Notes: generated by a model not told the origin, from the letters alone. 64,000 bases of DNA from Brevundimonas sp. G8 (GCF_902506205.1 NZ_LR732816.1:843975-907974); one strand, 5' to 3'. Positions 56,201 to 64,000 are shown, counted from the stretch's first letter. Made by a program: numbers and translations.

Positions 56201-56618
56201 CCGCATCACCGTGCCGCGCAGCCCCGCCGACGTGATCCCCGAGGTTGCGCCGGCGCGCGAGGCGCGCCTGCCGCTGGCGGGCCTGCGGGTGCTGTGCGTG
56301 GACAACGAGCCGGTGATCCTGGACGCGCTGAACGCCCTGTTGACCCGCTGGGGCGCGAAGCCGACGCTGGTGTCCAGCGTCGCGGCGGCCAAGGCGGCTC
56401 AGGGTCCGTTCGACGCCGCCGTGGTCGATCTGCATCTGGGCGACGGGCCGGAAGGCTTCGCCGTCATCGACTGGCTGAGGCCCCACGGCGTGCGCCGCAT
56501 CGCCCTAGTCACCGCCGACACCCGCGATGGTCTGAACGAACAGGCGACGGCGGCCGGGGCGGTCCTACTGCCCAAGCCCATCAAGCCGGCGGCGCTGAAG
56601 GCCTTCCTGTCTAGCTAA
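53253..56618 (+). CDS. crbS: CrbS-like hybrid sensor kinase with SSS-transporter N-terminus
   Basis: 1121 residues. The N-terminal ~490 residues form a 13-helix sodium/solute symporter-like domain (TSWTYYGAVGTAARDGWEYL, SMADFVASRYGKSQTLGAAV and GFSAATAMVIVEAVALSAMV). A PAS domain follows (LDNIDQGVIVVDEDLRVTAW), then HisKA with the NahK-type H-box (AAASHDLLQPLHAARLFIAA, His near residue 781), HATPase (NLVANAIRYTD, GAGLGLAIVRR) and a C-terminal receiver (LRVLCVDNEPVILDALNALL). CrbS/CrbR-type pairs control acetyl-CoA synthetase and acetate uptake in gammaproteobacteria, and here the crbR-like regulator, a porin and acs lie next door. GTG 53220 is an alternative start. Confidence 0.9.
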   Translation: MFSLTILGLVAAYMAVLFAVAWSQERPAARARGKGLGPSVYALSLAIYCTSWTYYGAVGTAARDGWEYLPIYIGPVIGLTLLFPLWRRIAAAARRENVGSMADFVASRYGKSQTLGAAVTVVAILGSLPYIALQLKSLSMAGALLTAGTPVAGSERLTVLVLAGVLAFFAILFGARRPDLTEHNRGLIQAIGLESMVKLGALLFVAVFALVLLLNEGSPPRIIEGLGALAAPPQVTPRFTAITLLSTLAIFCLPRQFHVAFVEGAQPSDVKRARWIFPLYLLLTSLAILPLVAAGALFAPAVNPDLLVLALPFGRGETMLTALVFVGGFSAATAMVIVEAVALSAMVSNSLILPFLARDRWRVRGDASDMAGTILQVRRGAIVAVLLLAWLYYQATDQSRGLAAMGLVSFAAMAQLAPALFGAVLWRGGHAHGALAGMTVGMAVWIVMLALPQLSPGAPWHLHVMLGVRDPLALGVFVSLGLNLAAYVGVSRFAQPRLIDRVQARAFVDRLGPDWMEAKPSPSGASVGDLRALVARFIGDERAERAFSAWGRETDTRLRDADPADAALARAAERMLAGAIGAASARRVIAAALAGVGRAPEDVVRMLDEASQAVQFNRDLLQTTLDNIDQGVIVVDEDLRVTAWNRRYVSMFELPVGFVHVGLPIANIYRLNAERGESPDDIEAWVERRLEALSRRIPHDHERQQPDGRVLRSSGAPIPGGGYATSYTDITALRRAARELEEANERLEARVADRTARLDEARRVAEDATASKTRFLAAASHDLLQPLHAARLFIAALKEEPALTEPTSRTLAVNADRAIDSAHRLLTALLNLSKLEAGGVRTNVTKLSLGGLFDELRREFAPVAEAKGLRLTIMPSRLWAASDRDLLRSMLQNLVANAIRYTDSGRVLVGARRQGETVQLFVCDTGRGIPDSDHETVFGEFVRLPGAVDEPGAGLGLAIVRRLSSLLDHPLELSSRLGRGTIFRITVPRSPADVIPEVAPAREARLPLAGLRVLCVDNEPVILDALNALLTRWGAKPTLVSSVAAAKAAQGPFDAAVVDLHLGDGPEGFAVIDWLRPHGVRRIALVTADTRDGLNEQATAAGAVLLPKPIKPAALKAFLSS

Positions 56619-56628
56619 GTCTGGCGAG

Positions 56629-57240
56629 CTAGCTGGGATCCAGCGACTTGGCCAGGATCACCGCCTGGGTCCGGTTGTGGACGCCCAGCTTGCGGAACAC
56701 GCTGGTCAGGTGCGCCTTGATGGTGGCCTCGGACACGCCGAGATCAAAGGCGATCTGTTTGTTCAGCCGCCCGGCCTTCAGCCCCTCCAGGATCCGCAGT
56801 TGCGACGGCGTCAGGCTGGCGACGCGGCCGGCCGGATCGTCGTCGTCCGCCTCTGGCACGTCCGGCGCCCAGCTGTCGCCGGCCAGGATGGCGGCGATGG
56901 CCTCGACCATCTGGGGCAGGGACGAGGATTTCGGAATGAAGCCGGCGGCGCCCAGGCCCAGGGCGTGGCGCACCACGGGCGCATCCTCGCTGGCCGACAC
57001 TACGGCGACCGGCACGGTCGGCTGTTCGGCCCGCACGGCGGCGAGCCCGGCCATGCCCTCGCTGTCCGACAGCTTCAGGTCCAGCAACAGCAGATCGACC
57101 GGGCCGGCGACCATCGCCGCCTTGGCCTCGGCCAAACTGGCGCATTCCACCACCATCGCCCCCGGCGCCGCCTTGTCGACGGCCGAGCGCAGGGCGGCGC
57201 GAAACAGGGGATGGTCGTCGGCGACGACGATGCGATCCAT
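56629..57240 (-). CDS. crbR: CrbR-like NarL-family response regulator
   Basis: 203 residues: an N-terminal receiver (IVVADDHPLFRAALRSAVDK, phospho-acceptor in VDLLLLDLKLSD, Lys in GFIPKSSSLPQM) and a C-terminal LuxR/NarL HTH (LTPSQLRILEGLKAGRLNKQ, LGVSEATIKAHLTSVFRKLG). Start ATG 57240 with GGAAGGA spaced well. It is convergent with the crbS-like gene, 10 bp apart, and divergent from the porin-acs pair, with a 164-bp intergenic space that probably carries its binding site. Assignment as CrbR rests on neighbourhood plus family. Confidence 0.88.
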   Translation of the reverse strand: MDRIVVADDHPLFRAALRSAVDKAAPGAMVVECASLAEAKAAMVAGPVDLLLLDLKLSDSEGMAGLAAVRAEQPTVPVAVVSASEDAPVVRHALGLGAAGFIPKSSSLPQMVEAIAAILAGDSWAPDVPEADDDDPAGRVASLTPSQLRILEGLKAGRLNKQIAFDLGVSEATIKAHLTSVFRKLGVHNRTQAVILAKSLDPS

Positions 57241-57304
57241 AGGCGTCCTTCCCGTGCGCGGCGTCTGGTCGGCCGCGTCGTCGCCATCATGGCGCGGTTC
57301 GACT

Positions 57305-57333
57305 TTGGTCGAAATTAGACCAATGGCCAATGG
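57305..57333. promoter_or_regulatory. Dyad and tandem repeat in the crbR-porin intergenic space
   Basis: TTGGTC (57305-57310), 7-bp spacer, GACCAA (57318-57323) is a perfect 6-bp dyad; overlapping it, CCAATGG occurs twice in tandem (57320-57326, 57327-57333). It lies about 75-100 bp upstream of the porin ATG and 65-90 bp upstream of crbR. Candidate binding site for the CrbR-like regulator controlling porin-acs; binding is inferred. Confidence 0.5.
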
Positions 57334-57404
57334 CATCAGACCTATGGAGGCGGAAAGGTTTTGTCAGGGACGCACGCATAAGACGAGCGCGGGAGGATTT
57401 CATC

Positions 57405-58760
57405 ATGATCAAGACCAGCCTTATGGCCGGCGCAGCCGCAGCCGCGCTGCTCACAACGCCGGGCGCTGCCCTGGCCCAGAGCAGCCAGTCGGCGCTGGAG
57501 GCCCGCATCGCCCAGCTCGAAAGCGAGCTGAACGCCCTGAAATCCGAAGTCGTCGCCTCGCGCACCCAACAGGCCGCGCAGCAGCAGGACATCATCCGCC
57601 TGGAGACCCGCCCGGCCGCCGCCGCACCGGTCCAGCAGGCCGCCGCTCCGGCCGCGCCCAGCGACGGTTTCCGCATCGGCGACCACACGGTCAAGTTCGG
57701 CGGCTTTGTGAAGGTGGACGCCTACGCGACCCGGTATTCCGGCGGCGATCCGGTCAACGGCGACGCGCTTCGTGAATTCCACATCCCCGGCTCCATCCCC
57801 ATCGGCGGCGCCGACGAGGACACGGCGACCGACTTCAATGCCCGCCAGACCCGGTTCTGGCTGACGACCGACGGCATGGTCGGCGGCCACAAGGTCGGCA
57901 CCCGCATGGAGATGGACTTCCAGACCCAGCCCGGCGCGGCCGACCAGCGCACCACCAGCCCGGCCAACCCGACTCTGCGTCGCGCCTTCATCACCATCGA
58001 CAACTGGCTGATCGGCCAGGAGTGGACCAACTTCCAGAACACCGCCGTCCTGCCTGAATCCGCCGACTTCATCGGCGCGGCGGAAGGCACCGTCTTCGCT
58101 CGTCAGGTCCAGGTCCGCTATACGCGCGGTCCCTTCTCGGTTTCTGTCGAGAACCCCGAGACGACCGTGACTCCGTTCGGTGGCGGCGCCCGCATCATCG
58201 CCGACGACAACAGCCTGCCGGACTTCACCGCCCGCTATGCGAAGTCCCAACCGTGGGGCGACTTCCAGTTCGCCGGCCTGCTGCGCCAGCTGAAATACCA
58301 GAACCCGGCGACCAACATCGATTCGACCGCGACCGGCTGGGGTGTGTCAGCCTCGACCAAGATCAAGGTCGGGTCAAAGGACGACATCCGCCTGATGCTG
58401 ACCGGCGGCGAGGGCATCGGCCGCTATGTCGGTCTGAACTTCTCCAACGACGCCGTGCTGGACGCCTCGGGCGAGTTGGACGCGATCGGCGTGGTCGCCG
58501 GCTTCGCCGCCTATCGTCACGTTTGGGCGCCCGGCTGGCGGTCCAGCCTGATCTGGTCGGCGCAGAAAGTGGACAACGACACCGGCTTCACCGGCCTGGC
58601 GGTCAATCGTTCGGCGCAAAGCGTGCATGCGAATTTGATCTGGTCGCCGGTTACGGCGTTTGATGTCGGGGCCGAGCTGATGTTCGCAGACCGCGAGATC
58701 GAGACCGGCGCCAGTGGCGACATGACCCGTCTGATCCTGTTCGCCAAATACGGATTCTGA
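57405..58760 (+). CDS. DcaP-like trimeric outer-membrane porin
   Basis: 451 residues. Signal peptide (IKTSLMAGAAAAALLTTPGA, then ALA-QS), an N-terminal coiled coil (SALEARIAQLESELNALKSE) that likely spans the periplasm, and a beta-barrel starting GFRIGDHTVKFGGFVKVDAY and ending LTRLILFAKYGF with the terminal Phe of outer-membrane proteins. The coiled-coil-plus-barrel pattern fits the DcaP family, which takes up small acids. Start ATG 57405 has GGAGG eight bases upstream. The acs gene starts 21 bp after its stop, so the two are co-transcribed and probably share CrbR control. It may admit acetate or similar anions. Confidence 0.88.
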   Translation: MIKTSLMAGAAAAALLTTPGAALAQSSQSALEARIAQLESELNALKSEVVASRTQQAAQQQDIIRLETRPAAAAPVQQAAAPAAPSDGFRIGDHTVKFGGFVKVDAYATRYSGGDPVNGDALREFHIPGSIPIGGADEDTATDFNARQTRFWLTTDGMVGGHKVGTRMEMDFQTQPGAADQRTTSPANPTLRRAFITIDNWLIGQEWTNFQNTAVLPESADFIGAAEGTVFARQVQVRYTRGPFSVSVENPETTVTPFGGGARIIADDNSLPDFTARYAKSQPWGDFQFAGLLRQLKYQNPATNIDSTATGWGVSASTKIKVGSKDDIRLMLTGGEGIGRYVGLNFSNDAVLDASGELDAIGVVAGFAAYRHVWAPGWRSSLIWSAQKVDNDTGFTGLAVNRSAQSVHANLIWSPVTAFDVGAELMFADREIETGASGDMTRLILFAKYGF

Positions 58761-58781
58761 TTTTTCCCGGAGACGTCTCGC

Positions 58782-60722
58782 GTGCCTGATCCCGACCTCT
58801 ATCCCGTCCCTGCCGACTGGGCCGACAAGGCCCATATGAACCGGGAGGCCTATGAGGCGGCGCGGATTGCGGCGCGCGAGACGCCCGACGCCTATTGGGC
58901 GGAACAGGCCGAGCGCCTCGATTGGATCACGGCGCCGACCAAGATCAAGGACGTCTCCTTCAAGAAGGAAGACTTCCGCATCCGCTGGTTCGAGAACGGC
59001 GTGCTGAACGTCTCGGCGAACTGCATCGACCGCCACCTGCCTCATCGCAAGGACGAGACGGCGATCATCTGGGAAGGCGACGATCCCGCCGACAGCCGCC
59101 ACATCACCTTCGGCGAACTGCACGCAGAGGTCTGCCGCATGGCCAATGTGCTGAAGGCGCACGGGGCCAAGAAGGGCGACCGGATCACCCTGTATCTGCC
59201 CATGATCCCCGAGGCCGCCTACGCCATGCTGGCCTGCGCACGCATCGGCGCCGTCCATTCGGTGGTGTTCGGCGGCTTCTCGCCCGACAGCCTGTGCGGC
59301 CGGATCGAGGACTGCGGCTCCAACCTAGTCATCACCGCCGACGAGGGTCTGCGCGGCGGGAAACATGTGCCGTTGAAGGCCAATGTCGACGAAGCCCTGA
59401 CGAAGGTGAAGGTCGACACCGTCCTGGTCGTGCGCCGCACCGGCGGCGACGTGCCCATGGTCGAGGGCCGCGACTTCGACTACGCCTTGGAAGCCGCCAA
59501 GGTCAGCGCCGACTGCCCGCCCGAGCCGATGAACGCCGAAGATCCACTGTTCATCCTCTACACCTCCGGTTCGACCGGAAAGCCCAAGGGCGTGCTGCAC
59601 ACCACGGGCGGCTATCTGTTCTGGGCCGCCTGGACGCACGAGATCGTCTTCGACTATCGCCCCGGCGAGGTCTTCTGGTGCACCGCCGACGTGGGCTGGG
59701 TCACGGGCCACTCCTATATGGTCTATGGCCCGCTCGCGAATGCAGCGACGACCCTGATGTTCGAGGGCGTGCCCAACTATCCCGACGCCGGCCGGTTCTG
59801 GCAGGTGGTGGACAAGCACAAGGTCGAGATCTTTTACACCGCCCCCACGGCCCTGCGCGCCCTGATGCGCGAAGGCGATGGGCCGGTGAAGGCGTCGTCG
59901 CGCGCCTCGCTGCGCCTGCTCGGTACGGTGGGCGAGCCGATCAATCCCGAGGCCTGGCGCTGGTATCACGAGGTGGTCGGCGACGGCCGCTGCCCCATCG
60001 TGGACACCTGGTGGCAAACCGAGACGGGCGGCCATCTGATCACCCCCCTGCCCGGCGCCACCGACCTGAAACCCGGTTCGGCGACCCTGCCCCTGCCCGG
60101 CGTCGAGCTTGAGATCGTGGACGCCGAGGGCCAACCGCTGGAGGGCGCGGCGTCCGGCAATCTGTGCATCACCGACAGCTGGCCGGGGCAGATGCGCACC
60201 GTCTATGGCGACGACCAGCGCTTCTTCGACACCTATTTCTCGACCTATCCGGGCCGCTATTTCACCGGTGATGGCTGCCGCCGCGATGAGGACGGCTATT
60301 ACTGGATCACCGGCCGGGTGGACGATGTGATCAACGTGTCCGGCCACCGGATGGGCACGGCCGAGGTCGAGAGTGCGCTTGTGCTGCACGACGACGTCGC
60401 CGAGGCGGCGGTCGTCGGCTATCCCCACGACATCAAGGGCCAAGGCATCTATGCCTATGTCACCCTGAACAACGGCGTCGAGCCGACCGAAGACCTGCGT
60501 AAGGCCCTGGTTGCCCACGTCCGCCACGAGATCGGGCCCATCGCCGCGCCCGACGTGATCCAGTGGGCGCCGGGCCTGCCCAAGACCCGCTCGGGCAAGA
60601 TCATGCGCCGCATCCTGCGCAAGATCGCCGAGAACGAGATCGGCGCCCTGGGCGACACCTCGACCCTGGCCGATCCGTCGGTGGTAGACGATCTGGTCAA
60701 GAATCGCGCTGGGGCGGAATAG
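58782..60722 (+). CDS. acs: Acetyl-CoA synthetase
   Basis: 646 residues, standard length. It activates acetate via acetyl-AMP to acetyl-CoA. ANL motifs: [74 protein letters not shown] and the catalytic Lys in [16 protein letters not shown], also the acetylation site by which the enzyme is switched off in many bacteria. The start is GTG (58782) with GGAG nine bases before it. It is the second gene of the porin-acs unit and, with malate synthase G elsewhere in the window, supports growth on acetate. Confidence 0.97.
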   Translation: MPDPDLYPVPADWADKAHMNREAYEAARIAARETPDAYWAEQAERLDWITAPTKIKDVSFKKEDFRIRWFENGVLNVSANCIDRHLPHRKDETAIIWEGDDPADSRHITFGELHAEVCRMANVLKAHGAKKGDRITLYLPMIPEAAYAMLACARIGAVHSVVFGGFSPDSLCGRIEDCGSNLVITADEGLRGGKHVPLKANVDEALTKVKVDTVLVVRRTGGDVPMVEGRDFDYALEAAKVSADCPPEPMNAEDPLFILYTSGSTGKPKGVLHTTGGYLFWAAWTHEIVFDYRPGEVFWCTADVGWVTGHSYMVYGPLANAATTLMFEGVPNYPDAGRFWQVVDKHKVEIFYTAPTALRALMREGDGPVKASSRASLRLLGTVGEPINPEAWRWYHEVVGDGRCPIVDTWWQTETGGHLITPLPGATDLKPGSATLPLPGVELEIVDAEGQPLEGAASGNLCITDSWPGQMRTVYGDDQRFFDTYFSTYPGRYFTGDGCRRDEDGYYWITGRVDDVINVSGHRMGTAEVESALVLHDDVAEAAVVGYPHDIKGQGIYAYVTLNNGVEPTEDLRKALVAHVRHEIGPIAAPDVIQWAPGLPKTRSGKIMRRILRKIAENEIGALGDTSTLADPSVVDDLVKNRAGAE

Positions 60723-60805
60723 ACAGGGCGGAATAGGGGCGCGGGGTTCAATGCGGCGCCGGCTGCGCCTATCTGTGCGTCAGCCTGCCGCAGCCTGAGC
60801 CGTCC

Positions 60806-61816
60806 ATGCCCCGTTTCCTGTCCCGCCTGCCCATCGACGGTTATCTTCTGGCCCTGATCGGGATGGTGATCCTGGCGGCGCTGCTGCCCGCCAGCGGACA
60901 GGCGGCCGTGGTCATGGATTGGGTGGTCAAGGCGGCCATCGCCCTGCTGTTCTTCCTGTACGGCGCGCGGATGTCGCCGGCGGCCATCGGCGCGGGCCTG
61001 CTGCACTGGCGGCTCCAGGGCACGGTCTTCCTGTCGACCTTCCTTCTGTTTCCGCTGCTGGGGCTGGGCCTGGTCTTGCTGATGCGCGGCTCGCTTCAGC
61101 CCGATCTGCTGACGGGGATGCTGTATCTGTGCCTGCTGCCGTCCACGGTGCAGTCGTCCATCGCCTTCACCTCCATCGCCGGCGGCAATGTCGCGGGCGC
61201 CCTGACCAGCGCCAGTCTGTCGAACCTGCTGGGCGTGATCGTGACGCCGCTGCTGGTCGCACTGATGATCGGGGGCGCCGGCGGCGGGATCCATCTGCAA
61301 TCCATCCTCGACATCGGCCTGCAGATCCTGGTCCCCTTCGCCGTGGGTCAGCTATGCCGCCCCTTGCTGAAGGACTGGCTGGGCCGTCACGCCAAGCTGA
61401 CGGGCCTGATGGACCGCGGCTCGATCCTGCTGATCGTCTACGCCGCCTTCAGCGAGGGCGTCGTCGCCGGCGTCTGGTCCCAGGTCGCGCCTATGGACCT
61501 GGTCAAGGTCATCGGCCTGAACATCGTGCTGCTGGCCGTCGTGTTGGGCCTGACCCTTTTCGCGGGGCGTGCGCTGAAGTTCGACCGCCCCGACCGGATC
61601 GTGATCCTGTTCTGCGGCTCCAAGAAGAGCATGGCCACCGGCATCCCCATGGCCGGCATCCTGTTCGCCAGCGCGTCGGTGCCGCTGATCGTCCTGCCGA
61701 TCATGCTATTCCACCAGATCCAGCTGTTCGCCTGCACCATCATCGCCCAGCGCTATGCGCGAGAGAATGCGGCACGCGCCTTGCCCCATCCTCCCTTGAG
61801 ACATGGCCTCCCTTGA
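60806..61816 (+). CDS. Bile acid:sodium symporter (SBF/BASS)-family transporter
   Basis: 336 residues with about ten transmembrane helices: LALIGMVILAALLPASGQAA, VVKAAIALLFFLYGARMSPA, STFLLFPLLGLGLVLLMRG, SIAFTSIAGGNVAGALTSAS (the conserved crossover-like region), then FCGSKKSMATGIPMAGILFA near the end. It belongs to the SBF-like branch of bacterial ASBT relatives (YfeH/RCH1-like, DUF4137), which transport organic anions or regulate calcium. It follows acs by 83 bp on the same strand; a role in organic-acid uptake is possible but unproven. tRNA-Gly follows 22 bp downstream. Confidence 0.88.
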   Translation: MPRFLSRLPIDGYLLALIGMVILAALLPASGQAAVVMDWVVKAAIALLFFLYGARMSPAAIGAGLLHWRLQGTVFLSTFLLFPLLGLGLVLLMRGSLQPDLLTGMLYLCLLPSTVQSSIAFTSIAGGNVAGALTSASLSNLLGVIVTPLLVALMIGGAGGGIHLQSILDIGLQILVPFAVGQLCRPLLKDWLGRHAKLTGLMDRGSILLIVYAAFSEGVVAGVWSQVAPMDLVKVIGLNIVLLAVVLGLTLFAGRALKFDRPDRIVILFCGSKKSMATGIPMAGILFASASVPLIVLPIMLFHQIQLFACTIIAQRYARENAARALPHPPLRHGLP

Positions 61817-61838
61817 GATAGACCGCCCTCAGGCCATC

Positions 61839-61912
61839 GCGGGCATGATGTAGTGGTAGCCTGGCAGCTTCCCATGCTGCTCGTGCGGGTTCGATTCCCG
61901 CTGCCCGCTCCA
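61839..61912 (+). tRNA. tRNA-Gly (anticodon CCC)
   Basis: A complete 74-nt cloverleaf: acceptor GCGGGCA (61839-61845) pairs with TGCCCGC (61902-61908), discriminator T and encoded CCA (61910-61912). The anticodon arm GCAGC/GCTGC encloses TTCCCAT, giving anticodon CCC (reads GGG, glycine). Confidence 0.95.
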
Positions 61913-61959
61913 GCCTGTTGGTGAAGGCGCGACAATGCTGCCGCGCCTCCTTTTCGTTC

Positions 61960-62922
61960 TCAGTTCGCAGCTTCGACTGTGACGCCGCGTTGTTGCAGGA
62001 TGGCCTGGACGCTGTCATCGCCAGTCAGGTGTCCGGCGCCCACGGCGATGAAGGCGGTGCCGGAGCCTTCGAGCATCGTCTGGATCTGGTTGGCCCAGTC
62101 CGTGTTCCGGTCGACCAGCAGCGCTTGATACAGGGCCGGCGAGGCCGCCTTCATCTCCTCGACCATGACGCGGTCCAGGGTGGCGACGTCGCCCTTGGCC
62201 CAGGCTTCGACCATGGTGTCCAGCATGGTGACGGCGTTCTCGTAGTCCTTCAGCGTCTCGCGCAGGAAGGCCATCTGCACGTCGTCGGGCAGGTTGGCCA
62301 GGATGCCGATCTGCTTGTCTATGGTCTCGAAGGCGTGGATCGGCTTGCCCGCCGCCTCGGCGCGCGCCTTCAGCACCAGTTCGACGCCGGACTTGGGATC
62401 ATAGCCGGCCTTGACCAGAGGGGCGACCGACAGGCTGAGCGCCGCCAGCCAGGGTTTCATCGGCTGAAGCTGAGCGGCGGAGGCGCCCATGGCCTGGGCG
62501 GCGGCCTCCAGTTCGGCGTTCTCCTCGGGCGTCAGGCGGCTGGACAGAGGCGTTTCCGGCGACAGGCCGTGCTGTTGGATCAGCGGCATGACGGCCGCTT
62601 GGTCGTCGGGATTGCTGATCTCGAACCAGATGTCCGAGGCGCTGTCGAAGGCGGCCTCGACGCGGGGGCTGGCCCAGCCGGTGGTGGGGCGCAGGACGTG
62701 GACCGAACCGAACAGATACAGGGTCGAATCCGCATCCTTGATCACCCACAGGGCGGGGCCTTCGCCCTGGATGGGCGCGGAGGCAGCGGGGGCCGTCGTC
62801 TGGGCCAGGGCGTCGGCCGGGACGCCGGCGATGGCGACGAACAGGGCCAGGCCGCCGGCGACGCCGATGGCGCCGCGCGCGAGGGTGGAAACCGAGGATC
62901 GGAGGCGGGCGGTGAGGGTCAT
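61960..62922 (-). CDS. TraB/GumN-family secreted protein
   Basis: 320 residues. Signal peptide (GAIGVAGGLALFVAIAGVPA, ending near ADALA-QT), then the TraB domain (bacterial Tiki-like hydrolase-fold). WVIKDADSTLYLFGSVHVLR has the GSVH motif with the conserved His, EISNPDDQ carries the acidic position, and AFIAVGAGHLTGDDSVQAIL is the second GxxHL block. Family members include putative proteases and pheromone-shutdown proteins; activity here is unproven. It stands alone, divergent from the tRNA-Gly. Confidence 0.88.
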   Translation of the reverse strand: MTLTARLRSSVSTLARGAIGVAGGLALFVAIAGVPADALAQTTAPAASAPIQGEGPALWVIKDADSTLYLFGSVHVLRPTTGWASPRVEAAFDSASDIWFEISNPDDQAAVMPLIQQHGLSPETPLSSRLTPEENAELEAAAQAMGASAAQLQPMKPWLAALSLSVAPLVKAGYDPKSGVELVLKARAEAAGKPIHAFETIDKQIGILANLPDDVQMAFLRETLKDYENAVTMLDTMVEAWAKGDVATLDRVMVEEMKAASPALYQALLVDRNTDWANQIQTMLEGSGTAFIAVGAGHLTGDDSVQAILQQRGVTVEAAN

Positions 62923-62967
62923 GATGTCACTCTCGTCTTTGGAAATGCAGATGGAAATGAAGGAAGG

Positions 62968-63618
62968 TCAGGCCAGGCCGCGACGGGCGCTGATCCAGAT
63001 GGAGACGCCGAGATACAGCGTCATCAGCACGGCGTAGATGTCCCAGGCGGTGATCGCCGGCGCGGCGCCCAGGCGTTCGGCGGCGGCCCACATGAAGAGG
63101 ACCAGTTGTCCGGCGAAGAAGGTGACGGCGGCGGCCTCCATCACGGCGCGACGCAGCAGTTCGTCGGCCTGGCGATAGACCCGCACGTTCATCACCGTGT
63201 GCAGCACCACCAGCAGGCCGATGGCGCCGAGGCCGAGCACGGGGCTGACGCCCGTCAGGCTGAACACGATCGGCAGGGTCAGGACGACGCCGGAAAAGCC
63301 CATGACCGCCGCCTGGAACCGGGCGAGACCGGTTTCCTCGGGCGAGGCGTCGCCTTCAAGATTGTACATCCGGCCCAGGCGTTTGGCGTCCAGGCTGACA
63401 AAGAGGGCCAACAGCGCGCCGAGGGCCAGGGCGGCGCCGACCAGCATGGCCAGCATGTCCGACCAGCGTACGGCCTTGTCCATCAGGCCGAACCCGCCCG
63501 GCGCGACCTTGGCCAGCCAGCCGCCGACGCCGTATCCGATCACGCCGAACAGGGCGCCGAAGGCGAGGGCGCGGACCCAGCGGGGCCACGACGCGGGGGA
63601 GAGTGAGGGAGACTTCAT
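62968..63618 (-). CDS. Multi-pass membrane protein of HTH cassette
   Basis: 216 residues with about six transmembrane segments: ALAFGALFGVIGYGVGGWLA, MLAMLVGAALALGALLALFV, VMGFSGVVLTLPIVFSL, LGLGAIGLLVVLHTVMNVRV, MEAAAVTFFAGQLVLFMWAA and AWDIYAVLMTLYLGVSIWI. No transporter motif recognised. Its ATG overlaps the TGA of the preceding HTH gene by four bases (ATGA). Such HTH plus integral membrane protein pairs occur widely; the HTH often represses its own operon. Function unknown. Confidence 0.75.
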   Translation of the reverse strand: MKSPSLSPASWPRWVRALAFGALFGVIGYGVGGWLAKVAPGGFGLMDKAVRWSDMLAMLVGAALALGALLALFVSLDAKRLGRMYNLEGDASPEETGLARFQAAVMGFSGVVLTLPIVFSLTGVSPVLGLGAIGLLVVLHTVMNVRVYRQADELLRRAVMEAAAVTFFAGQLVLFMWAAAERLGAAPAITAWDIYAVLMTLYLGVSIWISARRGLA

Positions 63619-63821
63619 TTCGTCGGCTCCTGATCGTCGGAAAAGATGGATTCGATGGGCTGGCCGAAGACGCGCGCGATCTTGAAGGCCAGCGGCAGAG
63701 ACGGGTCGTAACGGCCGGTCTCCAGCGCGTTCACGGTCTGGCGCGACACGCCCAAGTGTTCGGCCAGTTGCGCCTGGCTCCAGTCACGCTCGGCGCGCAG
63801 GACCTTGAGACGATTGTTCAT
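63615..63821 (-). CDS. Small XRE-family HTH regulator
   Basis: 68 residues that are essentially one Cro/C1-type HTH: LKVLRAERDWSQAQLAEHLG, VSRQTVNALETGRYDPSLPL and ARVFGQPIESIF. This minimal form (YozG-like) is typically encoded beside small membrane proteins. It lies between two membrane-protein genes, overlapping the downstream one by four bases and starting three bases after the stop of the upstream one, so the three make an operon. Confidence 0.88.
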   Translation of the reverse strand: MNNRLKVLRAERDWSQAQLAEHLGVSRQTVNALETGRYDPSLPLAFKIARVFGQPIESIFSDDQEPTK

Positions 63822-63824
63822 GGT

Positions 63825-64000
63825 TCAGCCCCGCATCCGCGCCAGCCACCACCAGCCCCAAGCCAGGGTGTAGCCCGCCAACTGGAACAGCAGGATGCTC
63901 ATCATGCCGGTCACGATCAGGTCGCCAGCGTTGGTGTCGGCGGGCAGGAACCGCTCGATTTCGATGTCGCGCGTCGCCAAGGTCAGCACCACCGCCATGC
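63825..64000 (-). CDS. Membrane protein, 5' part outside window
   Basis: The frame on the minus strand is open to the window edge and ends TGA at 63825, giving a visible C-terminal ~57 residues. They include a hydrophobic helix (LIVTGMMSILLFQLAGYTLA) followed by WGWWWLARMRG. An ATG at 63998 is probably an internal methionine. This is likely the first gene of the HTH/membrane-protein cassette, similar in type to DUF2178-like membrane proteins that accompany small HTH regulators. Too little is visible to name it. Confidence 0.5.
   Translation of the reverse strand, partial: MAVVLTLATRDIEIERFLPADTNAGDLIVTGMMSILLFQLAGYTLAWGWWWLARMRG

Noticed and set aside
53904-56486. 860-residue open frame antisense to the crbS-like kinase
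   Set aside because: Repetitive Gly/Gln/Arg composition with no motif; the sense frame has all kinase boxes.
61918-63606. 562-residue plus-strand frame across the TraB and membrane genes
   Set aside because: Low-complexity Gly/Gln/Asp composition, overlaps two genes with signal peptides and motifs.

Overview
The window is 64 kb of high-GC chromosome from an alphaproteobacterium of the order Caulobacterales. A Brevundimonas-like genome fits best. The clade is indicated by rpsT-dnaA-dnaN-recF-gyrB gene order, the essential CckA and ChpT cell-cycle phosphorelay proteins, a fliQ-fliR-flhB-cckA cluster with a CtrA-like box upstream of fliQ, GANTC (CcrM-type) sites clustered at the dnaA promoter, and a Caulobacter-like two-domain DnaA. 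The genus is an inference.

Layout, left to right. (1) 1-9.7 kb: 3' end of hemD, tRNA-Thr(CGT), a small XRE regulator, a leftward four-gene cassette led by a membrane-tethered LuxR-type regulator, metK behind an AT-rich inverted repeat, a pentapeptide-repeat protein, a gpmA-ribD pair, and a TonB-dependent receptor with a Gly-rich insert. (2) 9.9-17.6 kb, replication block: rpsT, dnaA, dnaN, recF, gyrB. A 396-bp cassette (small GIY-YIG nuclease between perfect 26-bp inverted REP-like hairpins) separates dnaN from recF. (3) 17.6-26.5 kb: small envelope proteins, mnmC, motA, an acyl-CoA synthetase, a Pro/Ala-rich membrane protein, and a sorbosone-dehydrogenase-like lipoprotein paired with a lipocalin. 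(4) 26.6-39.6 kb: cysD-cysNC sulfate activation, an MscS channel, malate synthase G, prfC, several unrecognised proteins and cysQ. (5) 39.7-49.2 kb, signalling and flagellar block: chpT-cheY-cheR, facing cckA-flhB-fliR-fliQ, then a two-gene operon of a double-domain KaiC-like ATPase and a hybrid histidine kinase with a pseudo-receiver N-terminus. (6) 49.2-61.8 kb: a repeat-bearing intergenic region, folE, an acyltransferase, then an acetate-utilisation locus (MHS transporter, CrbS-like sensor, CrbR-like regulator, DcaP-like porin, acs, SBF-type symporter). (7) End: tRNA-Gly(CCC), a TraB/GumN protein and a leftward HTH/membrane-protein cassette cut by the window edge.

The most interesting items are the GIY-YIG/REP cassette inside the replication cluster, the KaiC plus pseudo-receiver kinase operon with tandem repeats upstream, the regulatory region before dnaA, the terminator-like hairpin in the rpsT leader, and the LuxR-TM cassette. 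I see no CRISPR array, prophage, transposase or rRNA operon. No function was tested by database search; all family calls are made by eye from motifs.
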